From NCBI RefSeq assembly GCF_036324505.1, contig NC_086349.1, positions 27,809,259-27,873,258 on the forward strand: a stretch of 64,000 nucleotides of DNA, read 5' to 3'. The translations under genes were made by a program, and so were the position numbers. The notes under the pieces were generated by a model, which worked only from the letters and a program-made list of their open reading frames with translations, did no database searches and was not told the origin of the DNA. Source of the stretch: Eleginops maclovinus. Lineage: Eukaryota; Chordata; Actinopteri; Perciformes; Eleginopidae. This document shows, piece after piece, positions 45,213 through 55,823 of this stretch (within the stretch, counting starts at the first letter, position 1; every line of letters begins with the position of its first letter).

Positions 45213-45733
45213 GGTTCAGCTGTCCTCTGTTTTAGGTTAAACTGTTCTTCCGTTTGTTTCTGGGTAACCGTGGTGGAGATGTCTCATCCGTGTCTCAGTT
45301 CTCTTACACCAGAGGCTTCTTCACTCCAAGTACTCAAATCTGGTACTTGAGTACAAGTACAAGTACTCAGGTATTGTACTTAGTTACTTTACACCTCTGA
45401 ATAAAGCTGATCCTGGTCAGTCCTTCCAGCTGGACACAGATTGATTCTTAACTCTTCATTAAATATCACACCTCTGCTTTAAACGTATGTATTAGTGATG
45501 AACTGTGCTATTTCCTCCACAGAAACTATGCTATGTAATGTTGTTATGTCACACGCCTCTCGTGGACACACAGCGGGGGATCAGCCCATGGACTCACCTG
45601 GGGAGTAAAGGTCCGCCAGCTCCCGGGCCCCGGCGTGCTGTGGACCCCATCTGGCTCCCCGACCCGGTCCCTGGGGCTCCGGGTTCTGGGTCTTCTCTAC
45701 ACACCCGTCCGCCTCGGTAACCATTCTCGCCAT
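41728..45733 (-). CDS. peds1: Plasmanylethanolamine desaturase 1 (TMEM189 / Kua)
   Basis: ER-membrane desaturase that introduces the vinyl-ether double bond of plasmalogens. Six coding exons on the minus strand: 45733-45598, 44089-43970, 43885-43794, 43493-43349, 43266-43054 and 41849-41728. They encode 275 residues (human 270). Exon 1 ends [12 protein letters not shown] as in mammals. The start [10 protein letters not shown] was chosen because it has a strong context (G at -3, G at +4), although an upstream in-frame ATG exists at 45787. Exon 2 holds hydrophobic segments. The His-rich metal-binding motifs are all present: HWGAD, REHHID, HKWSH and [13 protein letters not shown]. The C-terminus ends [10 protein letters not shown]. 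Phases are consistent throughout. It lies upstream of ube2v1 on the same strand and head to head with pink1. Intron 1 contains repeats and intron 5 a SINE. Confidence 0.94.
42330..42500 (-). mobile_element. SINE remnant in peds1 intron 5
   Basis: The reverse complement of the body seen at 25683: CTGACCCATCCTAGTGTGAG, GAGCAGTGGGCTGCCA and GTGCCTTGCTCAGGGACA. It ends with a decayed tRNA-like head (ACTGGTGACCTTCCAGTCCC). Confidence 0.6.
44690..45405 (+). repeat. Dispersed ACTTGAGTAC-type repeat in peds1 intron 1, internally expanded
   Basis: Begins GTGTACTTCTACTCC and ends with GGTACTTGAGTACAAGTAC and ACTTAGTTACTTTACACC, like the element at 26090. It includes a 23-bp tandem array (44714-44862, about seven copies of a unit with GTACTTCTACTCCAGTAAAT) and a (CA)n run at 45118-45210. 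Confidence 0.7.
45118..45210. repeat. (CA)n microsatellite in peds1 intron 1
   Basis: CA run of about 93 bp inside the dispersed repeat. Confidence 0.96.
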
Positions 45734-46629
45734 TTCTCTCTCCTCAGTTTTGGGCCCAGCCCCTTCAGGAACCAACGCAATCACCAAGTGCTCTCAGCCC
45801 ACAGTCAGCGCGGCGCTCTCAGCCAATCAGGGGCGAGTCGGTGAGCGCAGCAGCCAACCACAGGGCGGGAAGTGGCTCAACGGAATGTCGACTGACCAAT
45901 GGGAGGAAAGACTGCGTTGTCTGACCCCACCCGCTCTGACGATGGCTGTTTAATGAAAACTGGCTTCAGCGTCGGAGGCGAGATCGCGTTCATTCCTATG
46001 AGAGCTGCTCAGTGACGCATAAAGCAAAGATTTCTACCTCACTTTGAACACTTTACCAAGAATTAAAACAATATAGAAGCACAATTCATAACATTATGAA
46101 TAAAATGGCAAACAAAGCTAATTCTGTATTTAACAGATATTCAATCTGAAATATGAAAGTGTATTTTTATTATTCCTTTTATGTCATTTTTATAACTTTA
46201 TATGTCCACCCCTGATGTCAGCTTTTTCCATACCAAATATATAATGTTCATATGTGTAAAAACAGGAAGGGGGCACATGAAGCCTGAATAGAGCAAAAGG
46301 TACCCGGATGTGGGCCCATAGAGCATGCGCAGTTGCGTTTTCCTTTAGGTCCCGCCTCCGAACTCACTTTGTCAGTGACACGGGAAGTTTTGTAGGTCCT
46401 TTGTTTCCGCTTTTTATTTATTCATTCAAATTGTAAATAATGAGTTATAATACTGACCTTAACGAGTTATAATAAGGACCTTAATTAGTTACAATGCCAA
46501 AAATATATACAGTATATTTTTAGCTCCCTGCCATTCCCACGCATGCGCAGTAGCTTCTGTTTACATTACTGTCCTCGCCACAGAGCTGACTCTGACAGCC
46601 GCTTTTCAGCTGTCTTCTCCGGGTAAATA
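45734..46629. promoter_or_regulatory. Shared upstream region of peds1 and pink1 (divergent promoters)
   Basis: The two start codons point away from each other with 896 bp between them. The peds1-proximal part is GC-rich. The middle (46040-46300) is AT-rich. The pink1-proximal part has CCCGCCTCC (46352) and two GCATGCGCA words at 46323-46331 and 46541-46549, resembling the NRF1 site. A common regulatory region is likely from spacing, but transcription starts are not visible. Confidence 0.6.
46541..46549 (+). promoter_or_regulatory. NRF1-like site (GCATGCGCA), 81 bp upstream of the pink1 ATG
   Basis: GCATGCGCA is the core of the palindromic NRF1 site (TGCGCATGCGCA). A second copy is at 46323-46331. 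NRF1 controls many nuclear genes for mitochondrial proteins, which fits PINK1, but binding is inferred only. Confidence 0.4.
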
Positions 46630-48224
46630 ATGTCCGTGAAACACGCTCTGAGCCGCGGGCTGGAGCTGGGCCGCTCGCTGCTCCAGCTGGGGCTCCTGAA
46701 ACCAGGGGCCCGGGTCGCTGCCAGGCTTCGGGTCGGCGCGTCGGTGCACACCGTTCAGCCTCGGGCTTTCCTGCCCTCCCGGTACCGGTACTACCGCTCC
46801 TCTCTGCAGGGCCTGGCCGCCCGGCTGCAGGCCTCTGCCGGCTTCAGGAGCATGGGAAGATCCCCGAGAAACAGGGCCGTGTTCCTGGCCTTCGGGCTCG
46901 GTGTTGGGCTCGTCGAGCAGCTGGAGGAGGACCGGAGGAGCACTGCAACCTGTGAGGAGATCCAGGTAAACAACACCAGATAGAGAGAGGAGATCCAGGT
47001 AAGATCCAGGTAAACAACACCAGATAGAGAGAGGAGATCCAGGTAAGATCCAGGTAAACAACACAAGATAGAGAGAGGAGATCCAGGTCAACAACAACAG
47101 ACAGAGAGAGGAGATCCAGGTAAACAACAACAGATAAAGAGAGGAGATCCAGATAAACAACAACAGACAGACAGAGGAGATCCAGATAAACAACACCAGA
47201 TAGAGAGAGGAGATCCAGATAAACAACAACAGATTGAGGAGATCCAGATAAACAACAACAGATAGAGAGAGAAGATCCAGGTAAACGACAACAGACAGAG
47301 AGAGGAGATCCAGATAAACAACAACAGATAGTGAGAGGAGATCCAGGTAAACAACAACAGATAAAGAGAGGAGATCCAGATAAACAACAACAGACAGACA
47401 GAGGAGATCCAGATAAACAACACCAGATAGAGAGAGGAGATCCAGGTAAACAACAACAGATAAAGAGAGGAGATCCAGATAAACAACAACAGACAGACAG
47501 AGGAGATCCAGGTAAACAACACCAGCCTAAAAAGTTATCCTCCCCCAGGCTAACCCTCATCCCTCTTTGTGTCCCTCTGTCTTCCCCCCTGCAGGCGGTG
47601 TTCAGGAGGAAGAAGTTCCAGAGCTCCTTGAAGCCGATCCCCTCAGGGTACAAGCTGCAGGATTACATCATCGGGGCTCAGGTCGGAAAAGGCTCCAACG
47701 CTGCCGTGTACGAAGCTGCAGCTCGATTTACTCCTCCAAGAGAGGAGGAGGTGCAGCTCAGAGAGGAAGAGGAGGTGCAGCTCAGAGAGGAAGAGGAGGA
47801 AGGGGCTCCATCTCTGACCTGCTGCTCCTTCAGAGGATTCCCCCTGGCGATCAAGATGATGTGGAACTTCGGGGTGGGTACTTCACACCCCACCACTCAG
47901 GTTTTCCCTCCTCTCATTTCACTGAGAGGTGTCTCTGTCTGTGTTTCAGGCGGGGTCTTCCAGCGAGGCGATCCTGAGGTCCATGTCTCAGGAGCTGGTT
48001 CCTGCAGGCCGGCTGGCCCTGAAAAAGGAGGAGGAAGAGCTGCCTCTGGACGGGTGAGTGTTAAACTCCCATTGTCTCTTCCCCCCCCCCCCCCCCCCCC
48101 GCCTCTGCCTCTGCTGGCCTGAACTGCGGTCATCTTCAACCAGTAGGTTGCTGGTTGGATCCCAGCCCATGTGAAGTGTCCTCGGGCAAGATACTGAACC
48201 CTGAGGTGCTCCTGATGGCCGAGA

Positions 48225-48265
<41 letters not shown>

Positions 48266-48364
48266 GATTTCCCTAGAGCGAGTGGTGCTCTGCATGAATG
48301 AATCGAAGTATGTGAAGCTTTGAGGGGTCGAGAGACCAGTCTGTCTACTGACCTCTCTCTCTCT

Positions 48365-48407
<43 letters not shown>

Positions 48408-50216
48408 CCCACACAGACACTTTGGGGTCCTGCCCAGACGGGTTTCGGCTCACCCAAACCTGATCCGGGTCAACCGAGCGTTCACCGCCGAGGTGCCGCT
48501 GCTGCCCGGAGCGAGGGAGGAGTATCCTGACGTTCTGCCCGCCAGACTAAACCCCGACGGGCTGGGGAACAACCGCACGCTGTTCCTCGTTATGAAGAAG
48601 TACGACCCTTAGAACGCCCCCCCCCCCCTGAAATGTTTTGAAATGATTGCTATTCTCCGGAAGAACCTGAAGTTGATTTGGTTTCATTACCCCCCCCCCC
48701 CGTGCTGCAGTTACCCCAGTACTCTGCGTCAGTACCTGGCTGTGAACCAGCCGAGCCGGAGGCAGGGCGTCCTAATGCTGCTGCAGCTGCTGGAGGGGGT
48801 GCACCACCTCTGCAGGGAGGGGGTCGCTCACCGGGACCTGAAGACCGACAACATCCTGCTGGAGCTGGACTCAGGTCAGACCCCCTCCTCTCCCCCACTA
48901 ACCCTCCTGATCGGTGCGCCACAGAGTGCATCTGCTTTTATGTTGCTTCCCTTTTGCCCCACAAGCTGGGATATGACATAAATGGGGGCTCGTTCGGGAT
49001 ATGAACCCGGGACCCCTCCCCCATTTTACTCCCTGGGTCAGAGTTTGATTTGTTCCGCAGCCGGATGTCCTCGGCTGGTGATTTCGGACTTCGGCTGCTG
49101 CCTGTCTCAGAGGGACGGCAGTCTGCAGCTTCCCTTCAACAGCATGTGGGTGAGCCGGGGGGGCAACGCCTGCCTCATGGCCCCCGAGGTGAGCTTCAGT
49201 AACTCTCAGTGTTTAGAGGGAGCAGAGACTGTCTCCAGCCAGTATGAGACAGCTGGTCCTCATGGGAGGGGCTGATCAGTGTTTCTATAGTGTTACACAG
49301 TGAACCCTGACCCTGCCCCCCCCCCCCCAGGTGTCCAGTGCCTCCCCGGGCCGGGCCTCGGTGATCGACTACAGTAAAGCGGACGGCTGGGCGGTCGGCG
49401 CCGTCGCCTACGAGATCTTTGGGGGGCCCAACCCGTTCTACGGAGCGGGGGGGCTGCAGAGCCGGAGCTACAAGGAGACGCAGCTGCCACCACCCCCCCC
49501 CACTGCGCCTGCAGACGTGCAGCTGGTGATGCAACTGCTGCTCAGGAGGAGCCCCAGCCAGGTGATGCATATAGACAGATATAGGGGTCTTTCTGAAGTC
49601 CAACTTGTTTGGTCCGTCCCTCTGGAGGAGGTGATGTCCATCTTAATATTATCCACATATGAACTCCACATGCTTCATTCATAACAGCAGGAATAAACAC
49701 GGAGCGGACAGGAGATGAAAACGTGTTCCAATATTTATATTTACCAATCAATATCAATACCAATATCTGCCTGGTAGGACTGATCAGCAGGTTACACACG
49801 TAAAGGTAAATGTGTAAGTAAGTGGAAGAGGAGATGTTTGAAAGTGTGAACACTGAAGACTACATCTCCCATGATGCCACGCTGCAGGTGATGAGTTCCC
49901 TGATACTCTACTAGATTGACCAGCTGTCTGACTCTCTCCGCAGCGGCCCAGCGCCCGTGTTGCCGCCAACATGCTACACCTGAGCCTGTGGGGGGGCCGC
50001 GCCATGGCCGACCTGAGGAAGCTCTCTGATTGGCTGCTGTGTCAGTCAGCCGTGGTGCTGCTGAGGGGCTGCAGTGGGCCAAGGTGCTGCACGGTGGAGG
50101 CAGAGCTTCAGAGGAGCTTCCTGTCCAACCTGGAGCTGGAGGAGCTGCGCACCGCGGGGGGGTTCCTGCTGTACGGCCGGGGGGGGGTGGCTCGTAGACT
50201 TGTGAGCTCTTGTTAG
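46630..50216 (+). CDS. pink1: PTEN-induced kinase 1, mitochondrial serine/threonine kinase
   Basis: Senses mitochondrial damage and phosphorylates ubiquitin and Parkin to start mitophagy. Eight exons: 46630-46965, 47595-47873, 47950-48053, 48417-48599, 48711-48874, 49061-49188, 49331-49561 and 49944-50216. They encode 565 residues (human 581). An Arg-rich targeting region (1-80) precedes a membrane segment at about 82-97 ([15 protein letters not shown]). The kinase has a glycine-rich loop [11 protein letters not shown] (142-152), catalytic Lys199 (AIKMMW), HRD at 341-343 with Asn348, DFG at 365-367, MAPE at 395-398 and [12 protein letters not shown]. Insert 1 (about 160-190) is an unusual Glu-rich direct repeat ([10 protein letters not shown]). 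The C-terminal extension has [15 protein letters not shown]. All splice phases agree. Intron 1 is a 33-bp minisatellite that repeats the exon-1 donor, and intron 3 holds a SINE. Confidence 0.96.
46950..47524 (+). repeat. 33-bp minisatellite spanning the pink1 exon 1 donor
   Basis: About 17 units with the core GAGGAGATCCAG then GTAAACAACA or ATAAACAACA. The first unit is the end of exon 1 itself (codons for EEIQ) with the functional donor. CAGGTAA occurs ten times. Eight units carry CAGATAA, which lacks the GT. Intron 1 is almost wholly this array. Confidence 0.93.
48125..48310 (+). mobile_element. SINE fragment with internal TG run in pink1 intron 3
   Basis: Words GGTTGCTGGTTGGATCCCAG (B-box-like), CTCGGGCAAGATACTGAACC and GAGTGGTGCTCTGCATGAAT match a common teleost tRNA-SINE layout. 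A TG run at 48229-48264 splits it. A CT run follows at about 48354-48406. Confidence 0.6.
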
Positions 50217-51090
50217 CTGGTCCCATCCTTTCTCTAATGCTGTGGTATTAGCTTCTGGTCTGCTGTGAACCTCCATTAGAGCTGTAGATACTGGTGAACT
50301 GGGAGCTGAGGGATAACACTGGCTTTGATTTCAGGGAGACTTCTTCTCTTTAAGGCGATGAGACGTCCTCTCCTCGTCCTCTGTTTCCAAAGACGAGCTT
50401 CTCCTAACGGGTGTCTTCTGCCAGCAACACTAAACTGACCCAGGGAGGGAGAGCGTCCTCCCCAGGCTGTGATGCACTTTACATATTTGTGAGGAATCCT
50501 GCCCCCCCTTATAAAGCCTATAAATATGAGAAACATATAAATGAACAGCAAACTGAGACACAGACACGTCCCGCTGAAAACACAGACTTTAAAACCCTTT
50601 CTATTAATGAGTAACCCGCTGACATTGAGAGTACATGAGTTAATGATGAGACGGTCATCTTGTTATGGTCTGTTGATTAACCCATTCATTAGTAATCAGT
50701 GTTCAAAGGTTTTACTGCAAACTGGGGTTCAAAGCCCCCCAGACCATGTTTGCATGAGAGGAAAAGGATCAAAAGGAAAGCTTATAACATTATTCTAGTT
50801 TGTAGACATCGTGTATTATATTCTGGAGAAGTGATCGAACTCTTCTCACTGTGATCTGTTCCTAACGAGTCTCAGGAACCCTCTCCTGCTGGCTCTGGAA
50901 CTGAAGCTCTGGAACGGGTTCTTCAACTTCAGATTTATTTTGGGATAAATGTAGAGTTTCCTGCAGTTTCAGAATAAAAGCCTCTGTGAAAATAAATCAG
51001 AACGGACTCTCTGTTGTTATTCAGCCTCTTTCCTTCTGAGTTTTCAGCTCTGCATGGGGGTGTGGGTGGGGGAGTGGGTGGGGGGGGGGT
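50217..51090. other. 3' flank of pink1
   Basis: AATAAA signals at 50973-50978 and 50991-50996 could end the pink1 message, giving a 3' untranslated region of about 760-800 bp. A G-rich tract lies at 51056-51089. No other gene recognised. Confidence 0.55.
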
Positions 51091-51774
51091 TCACTCCTGC
51101 AGAGGACACAGAGACACTGAGGAACCAGACCCAATCCAAAACCCAGCATTGAGCGGTTCAGTGAATGTGGTTCTGAAGGTGTGGAGGTAGATCAGTGTGT
51201 CAGAGGAGACTCTGTAGAAGGAGAGAGAGCCAGCAGGATGATCCAGATACACTGCTACTCTACCAGAGGAGGAGGAGAAGAAGGAGGAGGAGGAGGAAGA
51301 GGTGCGTGTTTCTCTCTTATTGTGCCTGACATAGTAACTATCACCAGAGCAGTTCAGATTCCAGGACTGATCATTCCATCCAAACCAACAGTCCTCACTC
51401 TCTCCTCTCCTGCTGGTTCCTCTGTAAGTCACTGATATAGAAACCCCTCCTCTCCACTCGACCTCCCAGTAACAGCGACCAGTCAGAGCTTCTCTACACA
51501 TCAGCTGAGGACAGAGGTCAAACCTCTCTGGATGATCAGGATATGGCTGCTCCTCTCTCACTCGTGTCACCGTCCTGTTGTTGTCAGACAGTCTGAGGTT
51601 CCTGTTTGCTGTGTCTGAGTCCAGAGAGAGTCCACAGGAGTCTGATGAGAGACAGCAGGTATTAAAGGGTGTTACTGTACCTGTGGTGTCCCAGTGTGAA
51701 GAGGTTCATGATTAAACACACACTTACACTTCCTGAGACCCGGCCTCAACCAGCGGACTGCAGCAGGCTCCAGG
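51091..51774 (-). pseudogene. PRY-SPRY (B30.2) exon and linker exon of a fish NLR-type gene
   Basis: The linker exon 51774-51728 encodes EPAAVRWLRPGLRK and splices through a good donor to exon 51641-51091. That exon reads YSCGLSLDSDTANRNLRLSD (PRY), then CYWEVEW, SISVTYRG, WFGWNDQSWNL, RVAVYLDHPAGSLSFYRVS and FTEPLNAGFWIG (SPRY), ending VSLCPLQE before the stop. This is the C-terminal layout of teleost NLRC3-like (NLR-C) immune receptors. The B30.2 exon is open and undamaged, with a serine-rich stretch (TSSSSSSFFSSSSG) in one loop. It is called a pseudogene only because upstream exons are broken. It could also be a free-standing B30.2 piece. Confidence 0.75.
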
Positions 51775-51874
51775 CTGAAAGCAGGGGTGGGGGGGGGGGG
51801 GGGGTTAGTCTTTAAATGATCTTTTATGTCAACAACTAACCCACCACCTCCTTCACATCACTCCAGTTTAAGCC

Positions 51875-53318
51875 CTGAGGGTTTTCAGGTCACAGTGTGG
51901 ACTCTGCAGTCCAGCAGACAGCAGCTCCACTCCTGAGTCCTGCAGGTCGGTGTTACTCAGGTCCAGCTATCTCAGACTAGAGGACTGGGAGCTGAGGACT
52001 GAGGACAGAGCTGCACAGCTTCTCTCTGACAGGTTACAGCCACTCAGCCTGAGAGAACAGAATGAACAAAGGAGAAACAACATCTGTGTTTAAAATGAAT
52101 CACACTGGATAAGGTCTGATATGTAAAGCGTAACTTTGAACAGAACATAGAACATGGTCCTGATGAAGTGGACCCTAAGAGACCCTGAGGGTCCGGTGAA
52201 CGGACCTGGAGCTGATCGCTCAGAGCAGACATGTTGAACTTAAGAAGTTAATAATATCAGCCCACGTTCTTATCTGGACAGTATCCTTATTGCGCCCTCA
52301 TGAGACGTCAGAAGTCAAACCAAAAGAAAGGGCCCTGGGTGTGACGTTGATGAAGGCTCAGTGTCCTCCATCAGAAGTGTGTGTGAGACGGTGGAACAGC
52401 TTCTGAACAGCCTGGGTTTCAGATGGATTTCCACTGCCCCTCCCAGAGTGGACGCTCACAACTAAACACTTTGGACGTGAGGGGGGGTCGGACGAGACTT
52501 TATATAAACTAGTTTATTTCTATCCTAACCGGACCCTCACTGTGAGTCACAGCTGACCTCTGATCAGAAGATGGAGGTCGTCCTTTAAAGTATATGAAGG
52601 CGTCCTTTGACCGGTCGCTCTTGAAGGACAGACCGCAGGGAGAGTCTGGTCTCTGCTGCTGGACCCTGAAACAGAACAGATGGTACGTTGGCTCTCTGGA
52701 GAAAAACTGATGAAGAAGATGTTAGATCTAAAGTCACTATATTTATGTAATGGTTTAAACCGCTCTGTGTTTCCGATGTGTGAACAGATCGTAGTGAACC
52801 TGAAGACTGAGACCTTCCAGACTCTCTGAGTCTCCTGTATCAGCCGGTGGACTTTCTCTCTATGTGAAGGACTCGCTGACAGTACATTGAGAATAACTAA
52901 CAGTTGCTTTCTGCCAGCCCAGAGCTAACTGTAAGCTAAACTAAGCTAAGCTATGCTAGGGTTAGCAGCTAGCTGCTGTTGCGTCATAACGTTGGCTGAT
53001 AGAGTGATCTGGAAACAGCAGGACAGTATCACGGAGACGATGTTTCACAGACACGTTTCAGATGGTGCCGTTATTCTAAATGTGATGTCTGGTTGGGCCG
53101 ATGCCCAGGATGCTAACTGCAGTTCACTTAACGACCACCGGCGGCGCTAATAACCAGGATTTCCTGAAGGTCTCACAGAGAAGCTTCAACACAGACAACT
53201 GACTTTACCTCACAGGGCTTCAGTTTCAGTCTTACCCCCCATCAGCAGATTGAGGCTCCATTGAGGGGTCACTCTTTGAGGACACACAGGGGGACTCAGG
53301 TCCAGGTCCAGGTCCAGG
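51875..53318 (-). pseudogene. Remnant N-terminal and LRR exons of an NLR-C gene, NACHT missing
   Basis: Exon 53318-53236 encodes PGPGPGPESPCVSSKSDPSM, and exon 52665-52558 encodes QRPDSPCGLSFKSDRSKDAF. Both are the repeated N-terminal exon type of teleost NLR-C proteins. Exon 52048-51875 is exactly 174 nt, the usual size of one LRR exon, and reads LSGCNLSERSCAALSSVLSS then [19 protein letters not shown]. It is broken by an in-frame TAG at 51967-51969 and has no GT donor after its end. The FISNA-NACHT exon expected between the N-terminal and LRR exons is absent from the 0.5-kb gap, so the locus cannot encode a working receptor. Confidence 0.7.
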
Positions 53319-53692
53319 CTGCTGCTCTGGGCTTCAACACACAGATGTTTGTTAGCATCTGAGCTGTGACATGGAGCAGAGTGGTGGACAGATGTTCCTC
53401 TCACCTCTGAGCTTTGTCCTGTTCCTGCAGAGCGGAGTCCTCACAGGGATTCACAGCAGAGTCCACAGAGACCCCTGCTGGAGACCCACACATTATTCCT
53501 CCTCATCAGGACCAGAAAGGTTTTAAGATCTCCACCCGACTCAAAGAATTCTTCCACCAGGCTGTCAAGAGGCTGAACTCTCTCCCCTCCCTCCCACCTC
53601 TCCCCCTACCCCTATGGACCTGGACCCAGCGCTCACTGAGCTGCACTAAACTCACTCAGTCTCAATGTTGTTGCCCTTTGAGCGCCAAGACC
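53319..53692. other. Stretch between NLR remnant and minisatellite
   Basis: No recognised gene. It may include a 5' piece of the NLR gene, but no clear exon is seen. Confidence 0.4.
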
Positions 53693-54032
53693 CTCACAGT
53701 GTAGTCTTAAGGACCGTCACAGTGCAGTCTTCAGGACCCTCACAGTGCAGTCTTCAGGACCCTCACAGTGCAGTCTTCAGGACCCTCACAGTGCAGTCTT
53801 CAGGACCCTCACAGTGCAGTCTTCAGGACCCTCACAGTGCAGTCTTCAGGACCCTCACAGTGCAGTCCAGTCTTTAGGACCCTCACAGTGCAGTCTTCAG
53901 GACCATCACAGTGCAGTCTTTAGGACCCTCACAGTGCAGTCTTCAGGACCCTCACAGTGCAGTCTTCAGGACCCTCACAGTGCAGTCTTCAGGACCCTCA
54001 CAGTGCAGTCTTCAGGACCCTCACAGTGCAGA
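53693..54032 (+). repeat. 23-bp minisatellite, about 15 copies
   Basis: Unit CACAGTGCAGTCTTCAGGACC plus CT, with variants TTTAGGACC and CCATCA and one unit lengthened to CAGTGCAGTCCAGTC. Three units make 69 bp, so frames of about 100 residues stay open. These are not genes. Confidence 0.95.
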
Positions 54033-54410
54033 ACCAGAAGACTTTAAGCGTCTTGCTTTTGAACTCGAACAAAACTATTGATTTTTATAACTTTCAAACT
54101 CTTTTGTTATTTTGATTTTCTTTATTATATTATTTTTTAATCTTTTCCTTGTTTTGTTTTTAACATGTTCAATAAATTGACAAAGCAAATATATTATTCC
54201 ATTGAAGTATTTTTCATCAATGGCTTCATTTATTTCAGGCTCTCTATCACTCCTCCTGACTATACTTATTAATGTTATTATTCATAATTACTTTCCCTTT
54301 TATTAAGTCCTCTATATTTTCACATTATTGTTTTCTTTAATGACTAATGTTTACATGTCAACATGTATTTACTTTTGGATTCAAACATTGATTTGTGTTC
54401 TTTAATGCGG
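54033..54410. other. AT-rich stretch before the LINE fragment
   Basis: T-rich sequence without recognised features. Confidence 0.5.
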
Positions 54411-55625
54411 ATGGGGGACATCACATCCTCCACCTTGACCCTCAACACCGGAGCCCCTCAGGGTTGTGTGCTCAGCCCTCTCCTCTACTCCCTGTTCACG
54501 CACGACTGCGTGGCCACACACAGCTCCAACACCATCATCAAGTTTGCTGACGACACGACCGTCATCGGCCTGATCACAGACGGCGACGAGACGGCGTACA
54601 GAGAGGAGGTCAGAGCCCTGACATCTTGGTGCCAGGACAACAACCTCCATCTCAACGTCAGCAAAACAAAGGAGCTGATTGTGGACTACAGGAAGAGGCA
54701 GAGAGAAGCACACACACCCATCACCATCGACGGGACTCCTGTGGAGAGAGTCAGCAGCTTCAGGTTCCTCGGGGTTAACATCAGTGAGGACCTGACATGG
54801 ACACATCACACCAGGGTCATATCCAAGACGGCTCGACAGCGGCTCTTCTTCCTCCGCAGGCTGCGGAAGTTCAACATGGACTCCAGGATACTCTGCAACT
54901 TCTACAGGTGCACCATCGAGAGTATCCTGACTGGCTGCATCACCGCCTGGTATGGCAGTTGCACCGCCCTCAACCGTAAGACTCTACAGAGGGTGGTGAA
55001 AACTGCTCAGCACATCACCAGGACGGAGTTGCCATCCATGGAGGACCTCTACACCCAGCGGTGTAGGAAGAAGGCCGGTAGGATATTAAAGGACCCCCAT
55101 CACCCCAGCAACAATCTGTTCTGTCTGCTGCCGTCTGGCAGACGGTACCGCAGCATCCGGACCAAGACCACCAGACTCAGAGACAGTTTTATACCACAGG
55201 CTATAAGACTACTGAACTCCTGAGCTGTGTGAATGTCTACTCACATCTGTTTATAGTACACACATACATATATATTATACACATCTGCCATACATATCTG
55301 TTTATAGTACACATATCTATATATTATACATATCTGCCATATACATCTGCTATACATAATATATGCATCTGTCCATACCTCCTCATTCAACAGTGTAAAG
55401 TATTTAAATACTCTCAATGTATTCCACATATGTATATATTTCTCATCCTCAAATCTGTATTGTTGATATTGTAAATATTCTTCTCTCTTTTTCACTATTT
55501 TATTTATCTTTTGCACCATGTATGTTGAGTTGTTGGAGGAGCACGCGACATAAGATTTTCATTGCCAACATATACACTGTATCTGCTGTGCATATGACAA
55601 ATAAAACCTTGAAACCTTGAAACCT
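54411..55625 (+). mobile_element. 5'-truncated non-LTR retrotransposon (L2/CR1/Rex-like clade)
   Basis: An open frame to 55223 encodes the last part of a reverse transcriptase: GAPQGCVLSPLLYSLFTHDC, the catalytic FADDTT and LNVSKTKELIVDYRK, then the thumb and C-terminal part with FLGVNISEDLTW, LTGCITAWYGSCTALNRK and a Cys-rich end. The endonuclease and most of the RT are missing, as expected from 5' truncation. The 3' end finishes with GCATATGACAAATAAAACC and two to three copies of TTGAAACC, a short-repeat tail typical of L2-like elements. The remaining frame has no stops over 285 codons, so the insertion is fairly young. Confidence 0.85.
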
Positions 55626-55724
55626 CATATTTCCACATTTTTATTTCCGTTCATTTATTTCTCTGAACTGATCACAGCAGAGATATCTGTCCAGTTCTCC
55701 TTAACTTCAGGAAATAAGGCGGAG

Positions 55725-55726
<2 letters not shown>

Positions 55727-55819
<93 letters not shown>
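55727..55819. repeat. (CA)n microsatellite
   Basis: CA run of about 93 bp abutting the broken end of the next Tc1 fragment. Confidence 0.96.

Positions 55820-55823
<4 letters not shown>

Noticed and set aside
48961..49020. tRNA gene in pink1 intron 5
   Set aside because: GGATATGAACCCGGGACC resembles a reversed B box, but no cloverleaf can be drawn. It is more likely a SINE fragment.
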